Source: Paracandidimonas soli (GTDB lineage Bacteria; Pseudomonadota; Gammaproteobacteria; Burkholderiales; Burkholderiaceae_B). From it: DNA of 64,000 nt. Positions 1 through 9,041 of the stretch are shown one piece after another. Positions within the stretch are counted from its first letter, which is position 1. Each line of letters begins with the position of its first letter. The DNA is taken from contig NZ_SMBX01000004.1 of the NCBI RefSeq assembly GCF_004342005.1, positions 62,001 to 126,000 of the forward strand. Reading direction: 5' to 3'. The position numbers and the translations under genes were made by a program. The notes below the pieces were generated by a model. It was given only the letters and a program-made list of their open reading frames with translations. It was not told the origin of the DNA and did no database searches.

Positions 1-70
1 TGAGTTGCCTCGGGGTCTTGATCGGCGCGCTGTGTTCTTCTTCGGTAGTATGAGCTTCCGTTTGGTTCAT
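1..70 (-). CDS. N-terminus of a leftward gene, probably a c5-type cytochrome (partial)
   Basis: The reverse strand reads ATG at 70-68 and stays open for 23 codons to the window edge, encoding MNQTEAHTTEEEHSAPIKTP and then RQL. An AGGAT ribosome-binding site lies about 7 bases upstream, and a TATAAT box sits further upstream on the same strand. A hydrophilic acidic/His-rich start followed by IKTPRQL resembles the cytoplasmic start of membrane-anchored cytochrome c5-type proteins of betaproteobacteria; this assignment is from memory of the family and is tentative. No heme motif is inside the window. That the gene exists is better supported than its function. Confidence 0.5.
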   Translation of the reverse strand, partial: MNQTEAHTTEEEHSAPIKTPRQL

Positions 71-209
71 GTTTTGATCCTGCTGGTTTGTCTTGTGCCT
101 GTTCGTAGTGCAGGCGGCGATTGTCAGGAGCGGAGCGGCGCCATTCTTCGTATTGTGCCTTGTGTGCCAGAGTGTTCCGGGCCCCGGGCCGCACCATGCT
201 CACTGCGGG

Positions 210-215
210 ATTATA
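210..215 (-). promoter_or_regulatory. -10 box for the leftward gene at the window start
   Basis: The reverse strand has a consensus TATAAT here, about 140 bases before the ATG at position 70. No good -35 hexamer is visible at the usual spacing. Confidence 0.35.
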
Positions 216-301
216 GGCCAGTCTTCAGCCATGCGGCATGCCTAAGCAATATATTGCGGTGCATAGTCGACGGGTGCTGGAATATTTTGTACGAATCACG
301 C

Positions 302-307
302 TACAAT
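302..307 (+). promoter_or_regulatory. -10 box for tRNA-Arg
   Basis: TACAAT lies 11 bases before the first base of the mature tRNA, the normal position for a tRNA promoter -10 box. The -35 region (CTGGAA around 277) is weak. Confidence 0.45.
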
Positions 308-317
308 AGCCGGCTTG

Positions 318-392
318 GCGACCGTAGTTCAATGGATAGAATGGGAGTTTCCGAAGCTCTTGATACAGGTTCGATTCCTGTCGGTCGCGCCA
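318..392 (+). tRNA. tRNA-Arg (anticodon CCG)
   Basis: A 75-base cloverleaf can be folded by eye. The acceptor stem GCGACCG pairs with CGGTCGC, followed by discriminator G and encoded CCA at 390-392. The D-stem is GTTC/GAAT. The anticodon loop is TTCCGAA with anticodon CCG, which decodes CGG as arginine. The T-arm is ACAGG-TTCGATT-CCTGT. tRNA 3' ends are common integration sites, but no integrase or repeat of the 3' end is present in the window. Confidence 0.95.
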
Positions 393-534
393 TATCCATC
401 CAGTATTTGGGGTTCTCCCATGCCATGCGCGCTTTCTCCTTGCGCGCTCGACGGGCTGCTTCGGCCCATTATTCCCGCGTTCCGTCACGACAGGCTACGT
501 TATCGCAGCTGTGCAGACTGACGGCACGGATGTG

Positions 535-1461
535 TCAGAGGTGCCGGGCGGGTCTGGCGCTGTCCAATGCGGAACACAATTGCATAAGCCACGAACGGAA
601 CTCCAGGAAGATCAGTCGTTCGCGAACGCTCTTCTTCGATACCAGATAGTAGGACGAGCAGCGCGGGAGATACGGGGTGTCGCAGATGCGGCGTACTTTG
701 CCGTCCATGACATACTTATGGACTATGTATTCGGGCAGGAGCGCGACACCGGTGCCTTGCAGGACGGCCTGCGCAGACGTAGTCAGCATCGAGTGATTGC
801 CGCCGACCATATCAGGTGAGAAAACCAGGCCGAGCTGTTCGAAATACTCGGGCCATGCGTCCGGATGCCGCAGTTGCCCGATCAGCTTGTGCTGATATAG
901 AACTGAATGGTCAACCGCCTGATTGCATGGCGCCAAGTCCGCCGAAATGTATGGAAAGTACGACGGCGTGCAGAGCAGTTCGGGGTTGCCGTCCCTGGAT
1001 CGCGGCTCGCCCAGGACTATTGCGGCGTCGAATTCTTCTTCCTCCAGATTGACATCGCCCACGGTGGTCAGGAAGTTGATCAGGTATTGCGGGTTTCTTT
1101 GCAGGAAATCGTTGACTGCGGGGCTGATGATCTCAAGGCCAAAGCTTGGCATTGCCGAGATGTTGAGGGTTTCGCGTCCCGGCGATTTTAGCGAGGCGAA
1201 CACTTCTTCGAGCTGGGACAGCACAGGCTGTATTTTTGCGGCGAGTTGCTGCCCCGCGGTTGTGAGCTCGAGGCCTTTCGAGCCGCGGGAGAAAAGACTG
1301 ACCCCGACGAATTTCTCCAGGTCGAGGATCTGCCGGCTGACTGCGCCTTGGGAAAGAAAAAGCTTCTCCGCCGCCACTGTGATGCTGCGCGAACGCGCGA
1401 CCATGATGAATGCTTCCATGTTCGCAATCGGAGGCAGTTTTCTCTTTGATGAAACCTTCAT
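535..1461 (-). CDS. LysR-type transcriptional regulator, divergent from hyuAB
   Basis: A 308-residue protein with an N-terminal winged helix-turn-helix at about residues 14-73 (ITVAAEKLFLSQGAVSRQI), followed by the two-lobed LysR effector-binding domain. Length is normal for the family. It is transcribed away from the hydantoinase-like operon across a 100-base gap, the classic LysR arrangement, so it probably controls hyuA-hyuB-Bug in response to a substrate or product. The inducer cannot be deduced. The start ATG at 1461 gives the full helix-turn-helix domain. Confidence 0.85.
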   Translation of the reverse strand: MKVSSKRKLPPIANMEAFIMVARSRSITVAAEKLFLSQGAVSRQILDLEKFVGVSLFSRGSKGLELTTAGQQLAAKIQPVLSQLEEVFASLKSPGRETLNISAMPSFGLEIISPAVNDFLQRNPQYLINFLTTVGDVNLEEEEFDAAIVLGEPRSRDGNPELLCTPSYFPYISADLAPCNQAVDHSVLYQHKLIGQLRHPDAWPEYFEQLGLVFSPDMVGGNHSMLTTSAQAVLQGTGVALLPEYIVHKYVMDGKVRRICDTPYLPRCSSYYLVSKKSVRERLIFLEFRSWLMQLCSALDSARPARHL

Positions 1462-1561
1462 TCCAAAAATGAATTGCTCATGGATTTATTTGCATGGACC
1501 AGCCTGAATCCAGCTCAGTATAGTACATTCCATCGCAAACCACTCAGGGAAAATAAAGACC

Positions 1562-3598
1562 ATGGGCTATAGAGTAGGCGTCGACATCGGAGGGTCTTTT
1601 ACCGATTTCGCGGTGTATGACGAGGGCACCCAAACGATCAGCAGCATGAAGGTTTTTTCGAGGCCGGATGAGCCGGGCTCGGAGGTGATCGCCGGCATTC
1701 AGATGCTGGGCGAGCGCTATGGCATCCAGCCTGGCGAGATCAGTTACTTCACCCATGGCACGACGGTGGGCATCAATACTGTCATTCAACGCAAGGGGCT
1801 GCGTCTAGCGCTTCTTACGACGCGGAATTTTTCCGATGTTCTGGAACTCGGCCGCCTCAAGACGGTGGACATGTATCACTTGCTGTCGCGCCGGCCCGAC
1901 CCTTTGATCCCGCGCGATATGGTCTTCGGCGTCGACGAGCGGATCGCTCCCGACGGCAGCGTGAGGACCGCACTGGATGAAGACAGCGTGGCCGAAGCCG
2001 TCGAAAAGGCGCGGGTGGCCGGCGCCGAGGGCATCGTCATCGCTTTTCTGCATGCTTATCGCAACTCCGGGCATGAATTGCGCGCGAAGGAGATCGCCGG
2101 CTCGCTAGCCCCGGAACTGCCAGTGTTTTGCTCCAGCGAGACGTGGCCCATCATCCGGGAGTATGAGCGGACGATCACGGCGGTGATCGGCGCCTATGTG
2201 CAGCCCCGTGTCTCGCACTACCTCGGCTCGCTGCAGAAAGCATTGAGGGAGGTCGGCGTATCGGCCGAGCCCCAGCTGACCAAGTCCAATGGCGGAATCA
2301 TGAGCGCGGAGCAGGGCAAAAGCGACTGCGTCCAGATGATTCTCTCCGGAACCGCTGCAGGTGTGATCGGTGCCAGTCATCTGGCAGCGTCCTGCGGCGT
2401 CTCGCATTGTCTGAGCCTCGACATCGGCGGCACGAGCGCGGATATTGCAGTCATTGTCGATGGCTTGCCGCAGTACGGGGTCGGCGAACTGATCGGAGAG
2501 TTCCAGATACATATACCGTCCGTCTCGGTGTCGTCCGTGGGCGATGGCGGAGGGTCTATCGCCTGGATCGACGATCAGGGGGTGCTGAAGGTCGGTCCCG
2601 AAAGCGCGGGATCGCATCCAGGTCCCGCATGCTATGGCAAGGGCGGCAAAAGAGCAACGATCACCGACGCATTCGTCGCCTGCCGTCTGATGGGGCATTC
2701 CGCGCTTGGCTACCAGGCAGTCTCGGTCGATGTCGACGCCGCAGACAAGGCGGTGGCGGACCTGGCCGTGAAGCTGGGAATCACCAACGAGAAGACAGCG
2801 GAAGCGATTATCGAAATCGCCGTATCCGGCATGTATGCGGAAGTCAGCGGGCTGGTTTCCCGTTATGGCATCGACGTGCGCGAATTCTCGATCATGGCGT
2901 TCGGAGGGGCCGGCCCGATGATGGCCTGCTATCTTGCCCGCGAACTGAACGTAAAAGAGGTAGTGGTCCCGCGTGCTCCCGGTACGCTTAGCGCCCTGGG
3001 CGGGCTGATCGCCGACTTGAAGAATGACTTCTTGAAAACTGTGTACATGGACCTGAATGTGGCCTCCATGGACGTTATCCGAAAGGAATATGCCGGTCTC
3101 AGCCAACGCGCCCTGGAATGGGTCCGCAAGGAGCAAGGCGATACCGAGGGCGCGCTCCTGTCCTACTCGGCGGAAATTCGCTACCGGGGCCAATCGTTCG
3201 AAGTCGAAACACCGCTCACGCCGGCCGAGTGCGGCGATGCCGAGGGCATGGCCGCGGCCTTCCACCGGCAGCATCGCAAGATCTACGGTTATGCCGACGA
3301 AACCGCGGCGGTTCAGGTAGTCAGCCTGCGCGTGCTTGCCACGGGCCGCAAGCATAAGCCCCAATTCAAGCGTCATGAAATGACGGAAGGCATCGTTGCT
3401 CCGGAACGGCCCGTCACGGTTTGGATGGACGGAGCTTTTCGCGAGGTTGCGCTGTATTCGCGGGCGAATGCCTTGCCGGGCATGCGCTTCGATGGCCCCG
3501 CCATCGTGGCGCAGGATGATACGACGACCGTCATCCTGCCCGGCTATCGCTGCGTGGTCGATGAATTTTTGAATCTGCGAATTTCCCGGGGAGTCTGA
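1562..3598 (+). CDS. hyuA: Hydantoinase/oxoprolinase family protein, subunit A
   Basis: A 678-residue protein of the N-methylhydantoinase A / 5-oxoprolinase family, which carries out ATP-dependent ring opening or, in related enzymes, carboxylation. Family signatures are visible: GVDIGGSFTDF near the N-terminus (actin-like nucleotide fold), HGTTVGINTV near residue 64, and a second phosphate-loop-like motif LDIGGTSADI near residue 286. AGGGA stands 10-15 bases before ATG 1562. The partner subunit starts 3 bases after its stop, so the two are translationally linked. The substrate is unknown; this family also includes acetophenone carboxylase and caprolactamase subunits, so 'hydantoinase' is a family label only. 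Confidence 0.88.
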   Translation: MGYRVGVDIGGSFTDFAVYDEGTQTISSMKVFSRPDEPGSEVIAGIQMLGERYGIQPGEISYFTHGTTVGINTVIQRKGLRLALLTTRNFSDVLELGRLKTVDMYHLLSRRPDPLIPRDMVFGVDERIAPDGSVRTALDEDSVAEAVEKARVAGAEGIVIAFLHAYRNSGHELRAKEIAGSLAPELPVFCSSETWPIIREYERTITAVIGAYVQPRVSHYLGSLQKALREVGVSAEPQLTKSNGGIMSAEQGKSDCVQMILSGTAAGVIGASHLAASCGVSHCLSLDIGGTSADIAVIVDGLPQYGVGELIGEFQIHIPSVSVSSVGDGGGSIAWIDDQGVLKVGPESAGSHPGPACYGKGGKRATITDAFVACRLMGHSALGYQAVSVDVDAADKAVADLAVKLGITNEKTAEAIIEIAVSGMYAEVSGLVSRYGIDVREFSIMAFGGAGPMMACYLARELNVKEVVVPRAPGTLSALGGLIADLKNDFLKTVYMDLNVASMDVIRKEYAGLSQRALEWVRKEQGDTEGALLSYSAEIRYRGQSFEVETPLTPAECGDAEGMAAAFHRQHRKIYGYADETAAVQVVSLRVLATGRKHKPQFKRHEMTEGIVAPERPVTVWMDGAFREVALYSRANALPGMRFDGPAIVAQDDTTTVILPGYRCVVDEFLNLRISRGV

Positions 3599-3600
3599 GC

Positions 3601-5592
3601 ATGCCCATCGAAAACACCCAACTCCAGGTCCTGGCCAACCATTGCACGGCAGCGGCCGAAAGCATGGGCTACACCATCATGCGTACCGCTTACTCAAGCT
3701 TCGTCAAGGAGACTGAGGATTTTTCCGCGCAGATCATGACGCCTGATGGACAGACCTTCGCTTCGCCGCGGACGCTGGGCGTCACTTGGTATACAGGACT
3801 CGATTACGGACCGGTCATCCGTATGTTCGACGATTATCGTGAAGGAGATATCTACCTGACCAACGACCCCTACAGCGGTTTCGTGGCGACGCATACGCCG
3901 GACATGCATCTGTGGAAGCCGGTCTTTCGCGAGGGCAAGCTGGTCTGCTTCCTGGGTTGCCACCTTCACAATACCGATATGGGCGGGGCCGTGCCCGCCT
4001 CACTGTCGCGTGCCCTGACTGAAGTCCACCAGGAGGGCATTCGTATCCCGCCGATGCTACTGATCCGGGATGGGGCGATAGACGAGAACATTCTTCGCAT
4101 ATTGGAAACGAATGTCCGTGCGCCGGAACTGAACCGGGGCGACCTGAATGCGCAGATTGCGTGCCTGAACACCGGAGAGAAGAAGGTACACGAGATCGTC
4201 GACCGTTTTGGCGTGGATGTATTCATGGAGGGGACGCAGCGCATGCTGGACTATGCCGAAGAGCAGACGCGCAGTCTGATCAGCAGCATGCCTGATGGCG
4301 AGTATTTCTTTTCGGAATACGCGGACGAAGATTCGCCCAACGGATTTCCCTGCCGTATCGCCATTACGCTGCGCATCAAGGGGGACGAGCTGGAGCTGGA
4401 TTTCACAGGGAGTGATCCGCAAGTGGCTTCGGCCCTGAATGTTCCCACGGGCGGTAACCCTCATCACTCGATCGTGACGGTGGGCCTGGTATATGTATTG
4501 CACAGCCTGGCCCCTTTGCATGTGCTGAACGCCGGATCCGTCAAGCCTTGCAAGGCGATTCTCCCCAAAGGTACGGTCCTGAATGCCGAGCACCCCGCCG
4601 CCGTAGGCATGCGGAGCCTGACGACAGCGGTGATACAGGCTTGCACTTTCGGTGTTTTCAGCCAGGTGGTCCCGCACCTGCTTCCCGCCTGCCCGGCGGG
4701 CGGTTCAAGCAATCTCAACGTCAAGACATTGTCGGCCGACGGCCGGCCAGCGCTGTCGTCCATCGGTCCGTGCGGCGGCGGAGCGGGCGGCGGCCCCGAG
4801 CGTGACGGTGTCGAGGGCTGCGGCGCGAATTCGGCTTTCCTGAAGAATACCCCGGTGGAGATCAACGAGGCGGAAGTGCCGATCGAGATTCTCCGTTATG
4901 GCCTCGTGCCCGATACAGGAGGCGTTGGCGAGCAAAGAGGAGGCAACGCGGCAACCATGGAGTTCCGCGTCCTGTCGCCCAATGCAGTCGTCACTGCGCG
5001 CAACCGCAACCGGACGGACCTTGCCGCCTGGGGAGTGTTAGGCGGCAAGGCTGGAGCGAACTCCCGGTTCATCAAGAATCCCGATACGCCTGCTGCGGTG
5101 GAGCTGCGCAATATCGATGTCGTGCCATGCTCGCCAGGCGATGTGATTCGAGTCCAGGGACCGGGCGGAGGAGGGTATGGGGATCCGCTGAAACGCTCGT
5201 CCGAGAAGGTGCTGCATGATGTGCGCTGCGGCTTCGTATCGATCGAAAAGGCAAGGTCCGAATATGGTGTGGAGATCACTCCCGATCTGGAGATCGACGC
5301 GCAGGCCACCAGCCTTCTTCGCAGCAGTCGCGCCCCCCGCACTGACGGGCATTACGATTTCGGGCCGGGCCGCAGCCGCTTCGAAAGCGTCTGGACACGA
5401 CAGCGCTATGCAGCATTTACCGAGATCGCGCGCGTCGTTCCTGTGTCTTGGGCTCACTTCGTCAAGCATCATCTGTTCAGCCGCCTGGCCGACAACGTTG
5501 CCCCGGCGGATGGCGGGGCGGACGATGTCTTCCGAGTCTATGAGGAATTGCGAGCGCAGTTCCCGAGACTTCCGGAAGTGGCTGCCGCATAA
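3601..5592 (+). CDS. hyuB: Hydantoinase B/oxoprolinase family protein, subunit B
   Basis: A 663-residue subunit of the HyuB / oxoprolinase C-terminal-half family, the expected partner of HyuA. It shows TNDPYSG near residue 87 and GCHLHNTDMGG near residue 119, the conserved His/Asp-rich block of the family, and a glycine-rich GPGGGGYGDPL segment near residue 520 that is typical of the C-terminal region. It begins 3 bases after the hyuA stop. A Bug receptor follows directly, suggesting that substrate import and ring cleavage are encoded together. Confidence 0.87.
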   Translation: MPIENTQLQVLANHCTAAAESMGYTIMRTAYSSFVKETEDFSAQIMTPDGQTFASPRTLGVTWYTGLDYGPVIRMFDDYREGDIYLTNDPYSGFVATHTPDMHLWKPVFREGKLVCFLGCHLHNTDMGGAVPASLSRALTEVHQEGIRIPPMLLIRDGAIDENILRILETNVRAPELNRGDLNAQIACLNTGEKKVHEIVDRFGVDVFMEGTQRMLDYAEEQTRSLISSMPDGEYFFSEYADEDSPNGFPCRIAITLRIKGDELELDFTGSDPQVASALNVPTGGNPHHSIVTVGLVYVLHSLAPLHVLNAGSVKPCKAILPKGTVLNAEHPAAVGMRSLTTAVIQACTFGVFSQVVPHLLPACPAGGSSNLNVKTLSADGRPALSSIGPCGGGAGGGPERDGVEGCGANSAFLKNTPVEINEAEVPIEILRYGLVPDTGGVGEQRGGNAATMEFRVLSPNAVVTARNRNRTDLAAWGVLGGKAGANSRFIKNPDTPAAVELRNIDVVPCSPGDVIRVQGPGGGGYGDPLKRSSEKVLHDVRCGFVSIEKARSEYGVEITPDLEIDAQATSLLRSSRAPRTDGHYDFGPGRSRFESVWTRQRYAAFTEIARVVPVSWAHFVKHHLFSRLADNVAPADGGADDVFRVYEELRAQFPRLPEVAAA

Positions 5593-5691
5593 GTTTTTTC
5601 TGGATTGGCGGCAGTGCGAACTGCCCCAATCCATTCGCGCGGCATCAGGTTATTTCAACAACTTCTACAACTACAACAGTATGGAGACTCC

Positions 5692-6693
5692 ATGAATGAT
5701 GATACTTCTGATCGCGTGAATGTTACGCGCCGCGATATCACCCTGTTCGGCATATCGCTCATTGCAGGCGCATTAGCCTGCAGCCCGGCCAGAGCGCAGT
5801 CCTGGCCGGCCAAGCCGGTACGATTGGTGGTTCCCTTCGGCGCCGGCTCAATACTGGATTCCATGATGCGGGCAATGGTGAATGAGCTGGGCGAAGCCTT
5901 GGGGCAGCCATTCGTAATTGAAGCCCGCCCTGGCGCGGGAGGCTCCGTCGGAACCGCCTCGGTAGCCAGATCCCCCGCCGACGGCTATACGATTCTTGTA
6001 ACCGGAGCCAATCACACCATCAGCGGAGCCATGTATTCCAACCTGCCGTACCACCCTATCACGGACTTCGCTCCAGTTGCGTCGATTGCCAGCAGCGGTT
6101 ACGCGCTGATGGTGAACAGCGCACTGCCGGTGAACACGGTGGAGGAATTCATAGCCTATACCAGAGAGAAGAAAGGGCTGGCCTATCCCTCCGCGGGCAT
6201 CGGCAGCAATACCCATCTGGCCATGGCGCTTTTGGTCGATATGGCGGACCTCGACATGATCCATGTGCCGTTCAAAAGCACAGGAGACGCCATTACCGAG
6301 GTTCTGTCGGGGCGCGGTCATGCGATGATCGGAGCCAATGTTGCGATCATGCCGTTCCTCAACGACAAGCGCGTGCGCGTGCTTGCCGTCACTACCGCCG
6401 AACGCAGCAGGTTCATGCCCGAGGTTCCTACGATCGCCGAAAGCGGCCTGCCTGGCTACGAGTATGACACTTGGCTTGCCTTGCTGGCTCCTGCCGGTAC
6501 TCCGCGGCCCATTATCGACAGGATAAATGATGCTGTTGGTCCGATATTGCGCAACGCGGACGTGCTGGAGCGTTTTACCGTGTTGGGCATCGATCCCAAA
6601 CCGATGACTCCGGAGGCTCTGGGTGATGTGCTGAAGGAGAGCAGCGAGAACATGGCGAAGCTTGTCGCCATGGTGGGCGCGAAAGCCAATTGA
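5692..6693 (+). CDS. Bug-family tripartite tricarboxylate-type substrate-binding protein
   Basis: A 333-residue extracytoplasmic receptor of the Bug/TctC family. The start at 5692 is preferred because GGAG precedes it by 5-9 bases and it gives a signal peptide ending in ARAQS. The signal contains TRRDITLFG, which resembles a twin-arginine export motif. The mature protein starts with PVRLVVPFGAGS and carries the Bug core GAGGSVGTASVARSPADGYT. It is the third gene of the hyuAB operon and probably binds the small carboxylate or cyclic compound that HyuAB processes. No TctA/TctB membrane genes are adjacent. Confidence 0.88.
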   Translation: MNDDTSDRVNVTRRDITLFGISLIAGALACSPARAQSWPAKPVRLVVPFGAGSILDSMMRAMVNELGEALGQPFVIEARPGAGGSVGTASVARSPADGYTILVTGANHTISGAMYSNLPYHPITDFAPVASIASSGYALMVNSALPVNTVEEFIAYTREKKGLAYPSAGIGSNTHLAMALLVDMADLDMIHVPFKSTGDAITEVLSGRGHAMIGANVAIMPFLNDKRVRVLAVTTAERSRFMPEVPTIAESGLPGYEYDTWLALLAPAGTPRPIIDRINDAVGPILRNADVLERFTVLGIDPKPMTPEALGDVLKESSENMAKLVAMVGAKAN

Positions 6694-6857
6694 CGTCATA
6701 AGAGACCTTTCATGCCGCTTTGTCCCTTCGCCTCGGATGGCGGCATGTGCCAGCGCTTGTTGGCGCCCGATGGCTCGGCTGAGGCGCAGTTCACGGTCCA
6801 GCCGGGCAAGTTCTCCAACGAAGCGGGGAATGCCGATCGTCCCGCCTGGCGCAAGTG

Positions 6858-7439
6858 TCAAGGCAATCGGCGCGAACCGTCGGGATGGAAGCCCTGTGCT
6901 TCGCCGGCTACCCCATCCGCATCGAATTTTTTCTCGGAAACGAGAGTGCCTGAATCGTCGTAGGTCATCTCGGTCCTCAGCTTTCCGTGCTCATCATAGA
7001 AGCGATGCGGGCCTACGCGCTTGAACCGCCCCTGCATTACACCGGAGGCCTGCAGCACGCCCAGGTCGGAAAAATGCTCGACGTAGTTTCCGGGCGGACC
7101 TTTGGGGTCGCGCAGCGCCTGGTTGACGTGTTTCTCCCGCACCTTGCCGTTCATGTACCAGAACGTTCCGCGCATCTGCATGCCGTCCAGGAAAATCTGG
7201 TCGCGCAGCGGGCCGCCGTCCTGGGTCCATTCGCGCTCGGTCGCTTCCAGTCCTTTTCCGCGATCCTGCTCTATCACTTCATAGACCAGTTGCCCGTTGC
7301 GCGCGTATTCCTTGCGATGCTCGCCGCCTGGAATCTGCGTCACCACGGTCTGGCCTGCAAGCGAGGCATTGACTTCGGCGCCAGCCATTGCAGGCAGCAG
7401 GACGAGGGCGGCGGCAAGGACAAAACTTCTGGCATGCAT
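6858..7439 (-). CDS. Exported YwqK-like protein with MORN-variant-like repeats
   Basis: A 193-residue protein. The start at 7439 is chosen because it gives a clean signal peptide (MHARSFVLAAALVLLPAMAGA). The body contains several copies of a beta-hairpin repeat of the form G-x-x-R-x-E-x-x-Y-x-D-G, such as HGKLRTEMTYDDSGTLVSEK, as in proteins called 'YwqK family antitoxin'. No toxin partner is adjacent, so that name should not be read as function here. It is the last gene on the reverse strand after the racemase, with a 98-base gap. Function unknown; a periplasmic or surface role is likely from the signal peptide. Confidence 0.7.
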   Translation of the reverse strand: MHARSFVLAAALVLLPAMAGAEVNASLAGQTVVTQIPGGEHRKEYARNGQLVYEVIEQDRGKGLEATEREWTQDGGPLRDQIFLDGMQMRGTFWYMNGKVREKHVNQALRDPKGPPGNYVEHFSDLGVLQASGVMQGRFKRVGPHRFYDEHGKLRTEMTYDDSGTLVSEKKFDADGVAGEAQGFHPDGSRRLP

Positions 7440-7537
7440 TGGGAGCTGCTCCGCGGACGAGATGCGTGGGTACGTGAAATGACACGCAATAAATAACACG
7501 CGAATTGCCGGATCCCAAAGCGGATATCCAATTTGTT

Positions 7538-8290
7538 TCAATCGTCGGGTTTTCGCTTTCCTGTTTGCCGCCTGTGCCAGTGGATGGCGGCATGCGCCAG
7601 TGCATCGATGGAGTCGACGATGGGCACTTCCCAGGAGCCGCGCATGGCGTGGGGCAGCGCCAGGGGAAGTTCGGTGCAGCCCAGCACGATGGCCTGAACG
7701 CCCCGGTCGCAAAGCGAAGCGACGCCGGGGCTGGCGGCGCGCCGGGCTTCTTCGAGATGCCCCTGCTTGGTAAGGGCGATCGGGATCGAACAATGGCGGC
7801 CGATTTCCTCTGGCTCCGGTACGAGGCATTCGTATCCGTGGGCGCTCAGCCGCGACTGATAGAGTCCGGATTGCAGCGTGGCGCTGGTCGCCATCAGGCC
7901 GACGCGGCCATGCGGGACGCCCTGGGCCTGAAGGTTCTGCACCACGGCATCGACGATATGGATGATGGGAACGCGCGCTTGCGCGGCCAGGGCGTCGTAC
8001 CAGAGGTGCGCCGTGTTGCAGGGAATGACGATGATCTTCGCGCCGGCGGCCTCCAGGCGTCGGATGCCGTTGAGCATCCACGGGAACGGGTCCTCTCCCT
8101 GGCGCAGGTAGGCGGCGGGGCGGTCTGGGATGCGCGGGTCGCTCCACAGGATCGCAGGAATATGCGCCTGATCCGTCTCCGCGGGTGTCAACTGCGTCAA
8201 GCGCGTCATCAGGGTCGCGCTGGCCAGCGGGCCCATGCCCCCCAGAATGCCGAGAAAAGGCCCATCGAATGCGTCTTCCATCTCGCGCAC
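7538..8290 (-). CDS. Aspartate/glutamate racemase family protein
   Basis: A 250-residue cytoplasmic, cofactor-independent racemase-fold protein. GGMGPLAS stands near the N-terminus; PCNTAHLWYD carries the first catalytic cysteine (near residue 85) and LGCTELPLAL the second (near residue 196). Both cysteines are present, so a two-base racemase mechanism is possible. It follows the ABC transporter ATPase by 4 bases and must be co-transcribed with the glt-like importer. The link suggests interconversion of D- and L-acidic amino acids after uptake, though hydantoin-type or other acids remain possible. Confidence 0.87.
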   Translation of the reverse strand: MREMEDAFDGPFLGILGGMGPLASATLMTRLTQLTPAETDQAHIPAILWSDPRIPDRPAAYLRQGEDPFPWMLNGIRRLEAAGAKIIVIPCNTAHLWYDALAAQARVPIIHIVDAVVQNLQAQGVPHGRVGLMATSATLQSGLYQSRLSAHGYECLVPEPEEIGRHCSIPIALTKQGHLEEARRAASPGVASLCDRGVQAIVLGCTELPLALPHAMRGSWEVPIVDSIDALAHAAIHWHRRQTGKRKPDD

Positions 8291-8294
8291 CTAC

Positions 8295-9029
8295 CTAGTT
8301 GGGCAGAATCTTGGACAGGAACAGCCGGGTGCGTTCCGCCCGAGCGGGAAGATTCTCGAAGAACTCATGTTTGCTGCAGTCTTCCACGATCTTGCCCTCG
8401 TCCATGAAGATGACGCGATCGGCCACTTTCCTGGCAAATCCCATCTCGTGCGTGACGACCATCATGGTCATGCCTTCCTTGGCGAGATCGACCATGACGT
8501 CCAGGACTTCGTTGACCATCTCCGGGTCCAGGGCGGATGTCGGCTCGTCGAACAGCATGGCGACGGGATTCATGGCCAGGGCGCGGGCGATGGCCACCCG
8601 CTGCTGCTGGCCGCCGGAAAGCTGTCCGGGATATTTGTCCCTGTGCGACAGCATGCCGACGCGATCCAGCAGCTTGTCGGCCCGCGATACGGCCTCCGCT
8701 TCGCTGCGCTTGAGGACCTTCACTTGGGCGAGGATCAGGTTGCGTATCACGGAAAGGTGAGGGAAAAGCTCGAAGCTCTGGAACACCATGCCGATGCGCG
8801 CGCGCAGCTTGGCCAGATCGGTGTCCGGCGCGCCTACGGAAACGCCGTCGACGAACACTTCGCCTTTCTGGAAGGGTTCGAGTCCGTTGACGACCTTGAT
8901 CAGCGTGGACTTTCCCGAGCCCGAAGGGCCGCAGATCACGACTACCTCGCCGTTCTCGACATGGGTGGAGCACGAGTCCAGCACCTGGACCGTCCCATAC
9001 CATTTGCTCACGTTCTTGATGTCTATCAT
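8295..9029 (-). CDS. gltL: Polar amino-acid ABC transporter ATP-binding protein (GltL-like)
   Basis: A 244-residue ATPase with Walker [10 protein letters not shown] (near residue 34), ABC signature LSGGQQQR, Walker [15 protein letters not shown] and switch histidine in VVTHEMGFA. Length and sequence match the GltL/GlnQ family (about 240 residues). It is the fourth gene of a leftward operon in the order binding protein, permease, permease, ATPase, which is the gltIJKL order. It would power inner-membrane import. Confidence 0.9.
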   Translation of the reverse strand: MIDIKNVSKWYGTVQVLDSCSTHVENGEVVVICGPSGSGKSTLIKVVNGLEPFQKGEVFVDGVSVGAPDTDLAKLRARIGMVFQSFELFPHLSVIRNLILAQVKVLKRSEAEAVSRADKLLDRVGMLSHRDKYPGQLSGGQQQRVAIARALAMNPVAMLFDEPTSALDPEMVNEVLDVMVDLAKEGMTMMVVTHEMGFARKVADRVIFMDEGKIVEDCSKHEFFENLPARAERTRLFLSKILPN

Positions 9030-9041
9030 TGAATCTCCTGC

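Noticed and set aside
225-488. Reverse-strand open frame across the tRNA-Arg gene
   Set aside because: It is antisense to the tRNA, has no ribosome-binding site and its sequence is the typical translation of a tRNA complement.
318-535. Genomic-island boundary at tRNA-Arg
   Set aside because: No integrase follows and the tRNA 3' sequence is not repeated elsewhere in the window.
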